DNA from: Rubrivirga sp.
GTDB taxonomy: Bacteria; Bacteroidota; Rhodothermia; Rhodothermales; Rubricoccaceae
DNA: 5,518 nt
Direction of reading: 5' to 3'
Assembly: GCA_012269805.1 (NCBI GenBank)
Contig: JAAXJP010000059.1
Location: 1-5,518 of the forward strand
The position numbers and the translations under genes are program-made. Positions 5,070 through 5,518 of this stretch are shown here, piece by piece; within the stretch, counting starts at the first letter, position 1; each line of letters opens with the position of its first letter. Below the pieces are notes generated by a model that was given only the letters and a program-made list of their open reading frames with translations, ran no database searches and was not told where the DNA came from.

Positions 5070-5518
5070 CTAGCGGCCGAGGTCGGCGGCCACGCCGCGG
5101 AGCAGGTCGACCCGGGCCGTCGAGGCCTCGGCGTTGTGGCCGAGGATGGCCCGCGTCCGCTCCTGGTGGTGGACGGCGTCCATCTCCTCGCGGAGTGAGC
5201 CGCCAAAGTCCTTCTCGGCGTCGAGGAGACCGCGGACGCGGCTCGCGTCGGTGCCCTCGGTGGGCGCGCGCTGCTCGCGGCCGGCGCCGGTCGGCGGGGC
5301 GCCGCCGAGGCTCAGGATGGTCTCGGAGATCTTGGCCGTCTCCGTGCGGAGGTACGGCATCATGGCCTCGACGCGCTCTTTGGCGGGGCCGTCGGCCATC
5401 CGCGCGAGCGCGGCGTCGTAGGTCTGGAGCAGGTCGAGGTGGCGCTCGGCGACGGGCGTCAGGCGCTCGACGCTCTCCTCGCGGGAGATGTAGCGGCCGG
5501 CGCCGCCCTTGTTGAGGA
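5070..5518 (-). CDS. Predicted four-helix-bundle (ferritin-like) protein, 3' part only
   Basis: The open frame runs from the right edge of the window to a TAG at 5072-5070 and shows 148 residues; the true start lies beyond 5518. An ATG at 5399-5397 is possible, but the 39 residues before it (including SREESVERLTPVAERHLDLLQ) form a plausible amphipathic helix continuing through the ATG, so I favour a longer protein. Four helix-like segments can be outlined: SREESV...ALARM, PAKERVEAM...ILSLGG, DASRVRGLL...DAVHH, and ERTRAIL...VAADLG. They are arranged as two hairpins joined by a Gly/Pro/Thr-rich linker (GGAPPTGAGREQRAPTEGT). The layout with a LGG turn after helix two recalls ferritin-like DUF2383-type proteins, but no metal-ligand pattern is certain and I do not recognise the gene. 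It is not an obvious tryptophan gene. No signal peptide or membrane segment is visible in the part seen. Confidence 0.75.
   Translation of the reverse strand, partial: LNKGGAGRYISREESVERLTPVAERHLDLLQTYDAALARMADGPAKERVEAMMPYLRTETAKISETILSLGGAPPTGAGREQRAPTEGTDASRVRGLLDAEKDFGGSLREEMDAVHHQERTRAILGHNAEASTARVDLLRGVAADLGR

Noticed and set aside
3567..5198. Very long plus-strand open frame (543 codons) opposite trpG and trpS
   Set aside because: It lies antisense to two strongly conserved genes, is dominated by Val, Arg, Asp, Glu, Ala and Leu, and has no recognisable motif. Long shadow frames are expected in DNA with this GC content.

Overview
The window is one co-directional, minus-strand stretch of very GC-rich DNA (GC around 70% by eye, not computed). 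It contains most of a tryptophan operon. In transcription order, right to left, it holds: the 3' part of a predicted four-helix-bundle protein (past 5518 to 5070), an 84-base spacer with two perfect hairpins, trpS (4985-3969), trpG (3950-3360), a SAM-dependent methyltransferase of the FkbM type (3363-2548), trpD (2551-1511), trpC (1511-687), trpF (690-55), and a 42-base gap with a hairpin leading to a possible start codon at 12.

The organism is probably a high-GC member of the Bacteroidota/Rhodothermota side of the tree, for example a Rubricoccaceae- or Salinibacter-like marine or halophilic bacterium. This rests on three things: the separate trpG-D-C-F genes in the order usual for that group, a TrpRS whose C-terminal half (SDSTPLEEPKDP..., GGYGYGHAKKAL) resembles Bacteroidota-type enzymes as I remember them, and the near absence of Shine-Dalgarno sequences before the starts. 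The assignment is an inference; no marker gene proves it.

TrpG supplies ammonia to anthranilate synthase. TrpD adds phosphoribosyl to anthranilate, TrpF isomerises the product, and TrpC closes the indole ring to give indole-3-glycerol phosphate. TrpS then consumes the finished tryptophan by charging tRNA-Trp. From trpG to trpF every junction is a 1- or 4-base stop/start overlap, so the five genes are almost certainly one mRNA with coupled translation; trpS, 18 bases upstream, very likely belongs to it too.

Two things stand out. First, an FkbM-family methyltransferase with no known role in tryptophan synthesis sits between trpG and trpD, joined to both by ATGA overlaps. Second, trpS occupies the place directly upstream of trpG where trpE is usually found, and trpE is not in the window. 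No mobile element, CRISPR array, tRNA or rRNA was seen. I see no clear evidence of a wholly new system; the methyltransferase embedded in the operon is the best lead.
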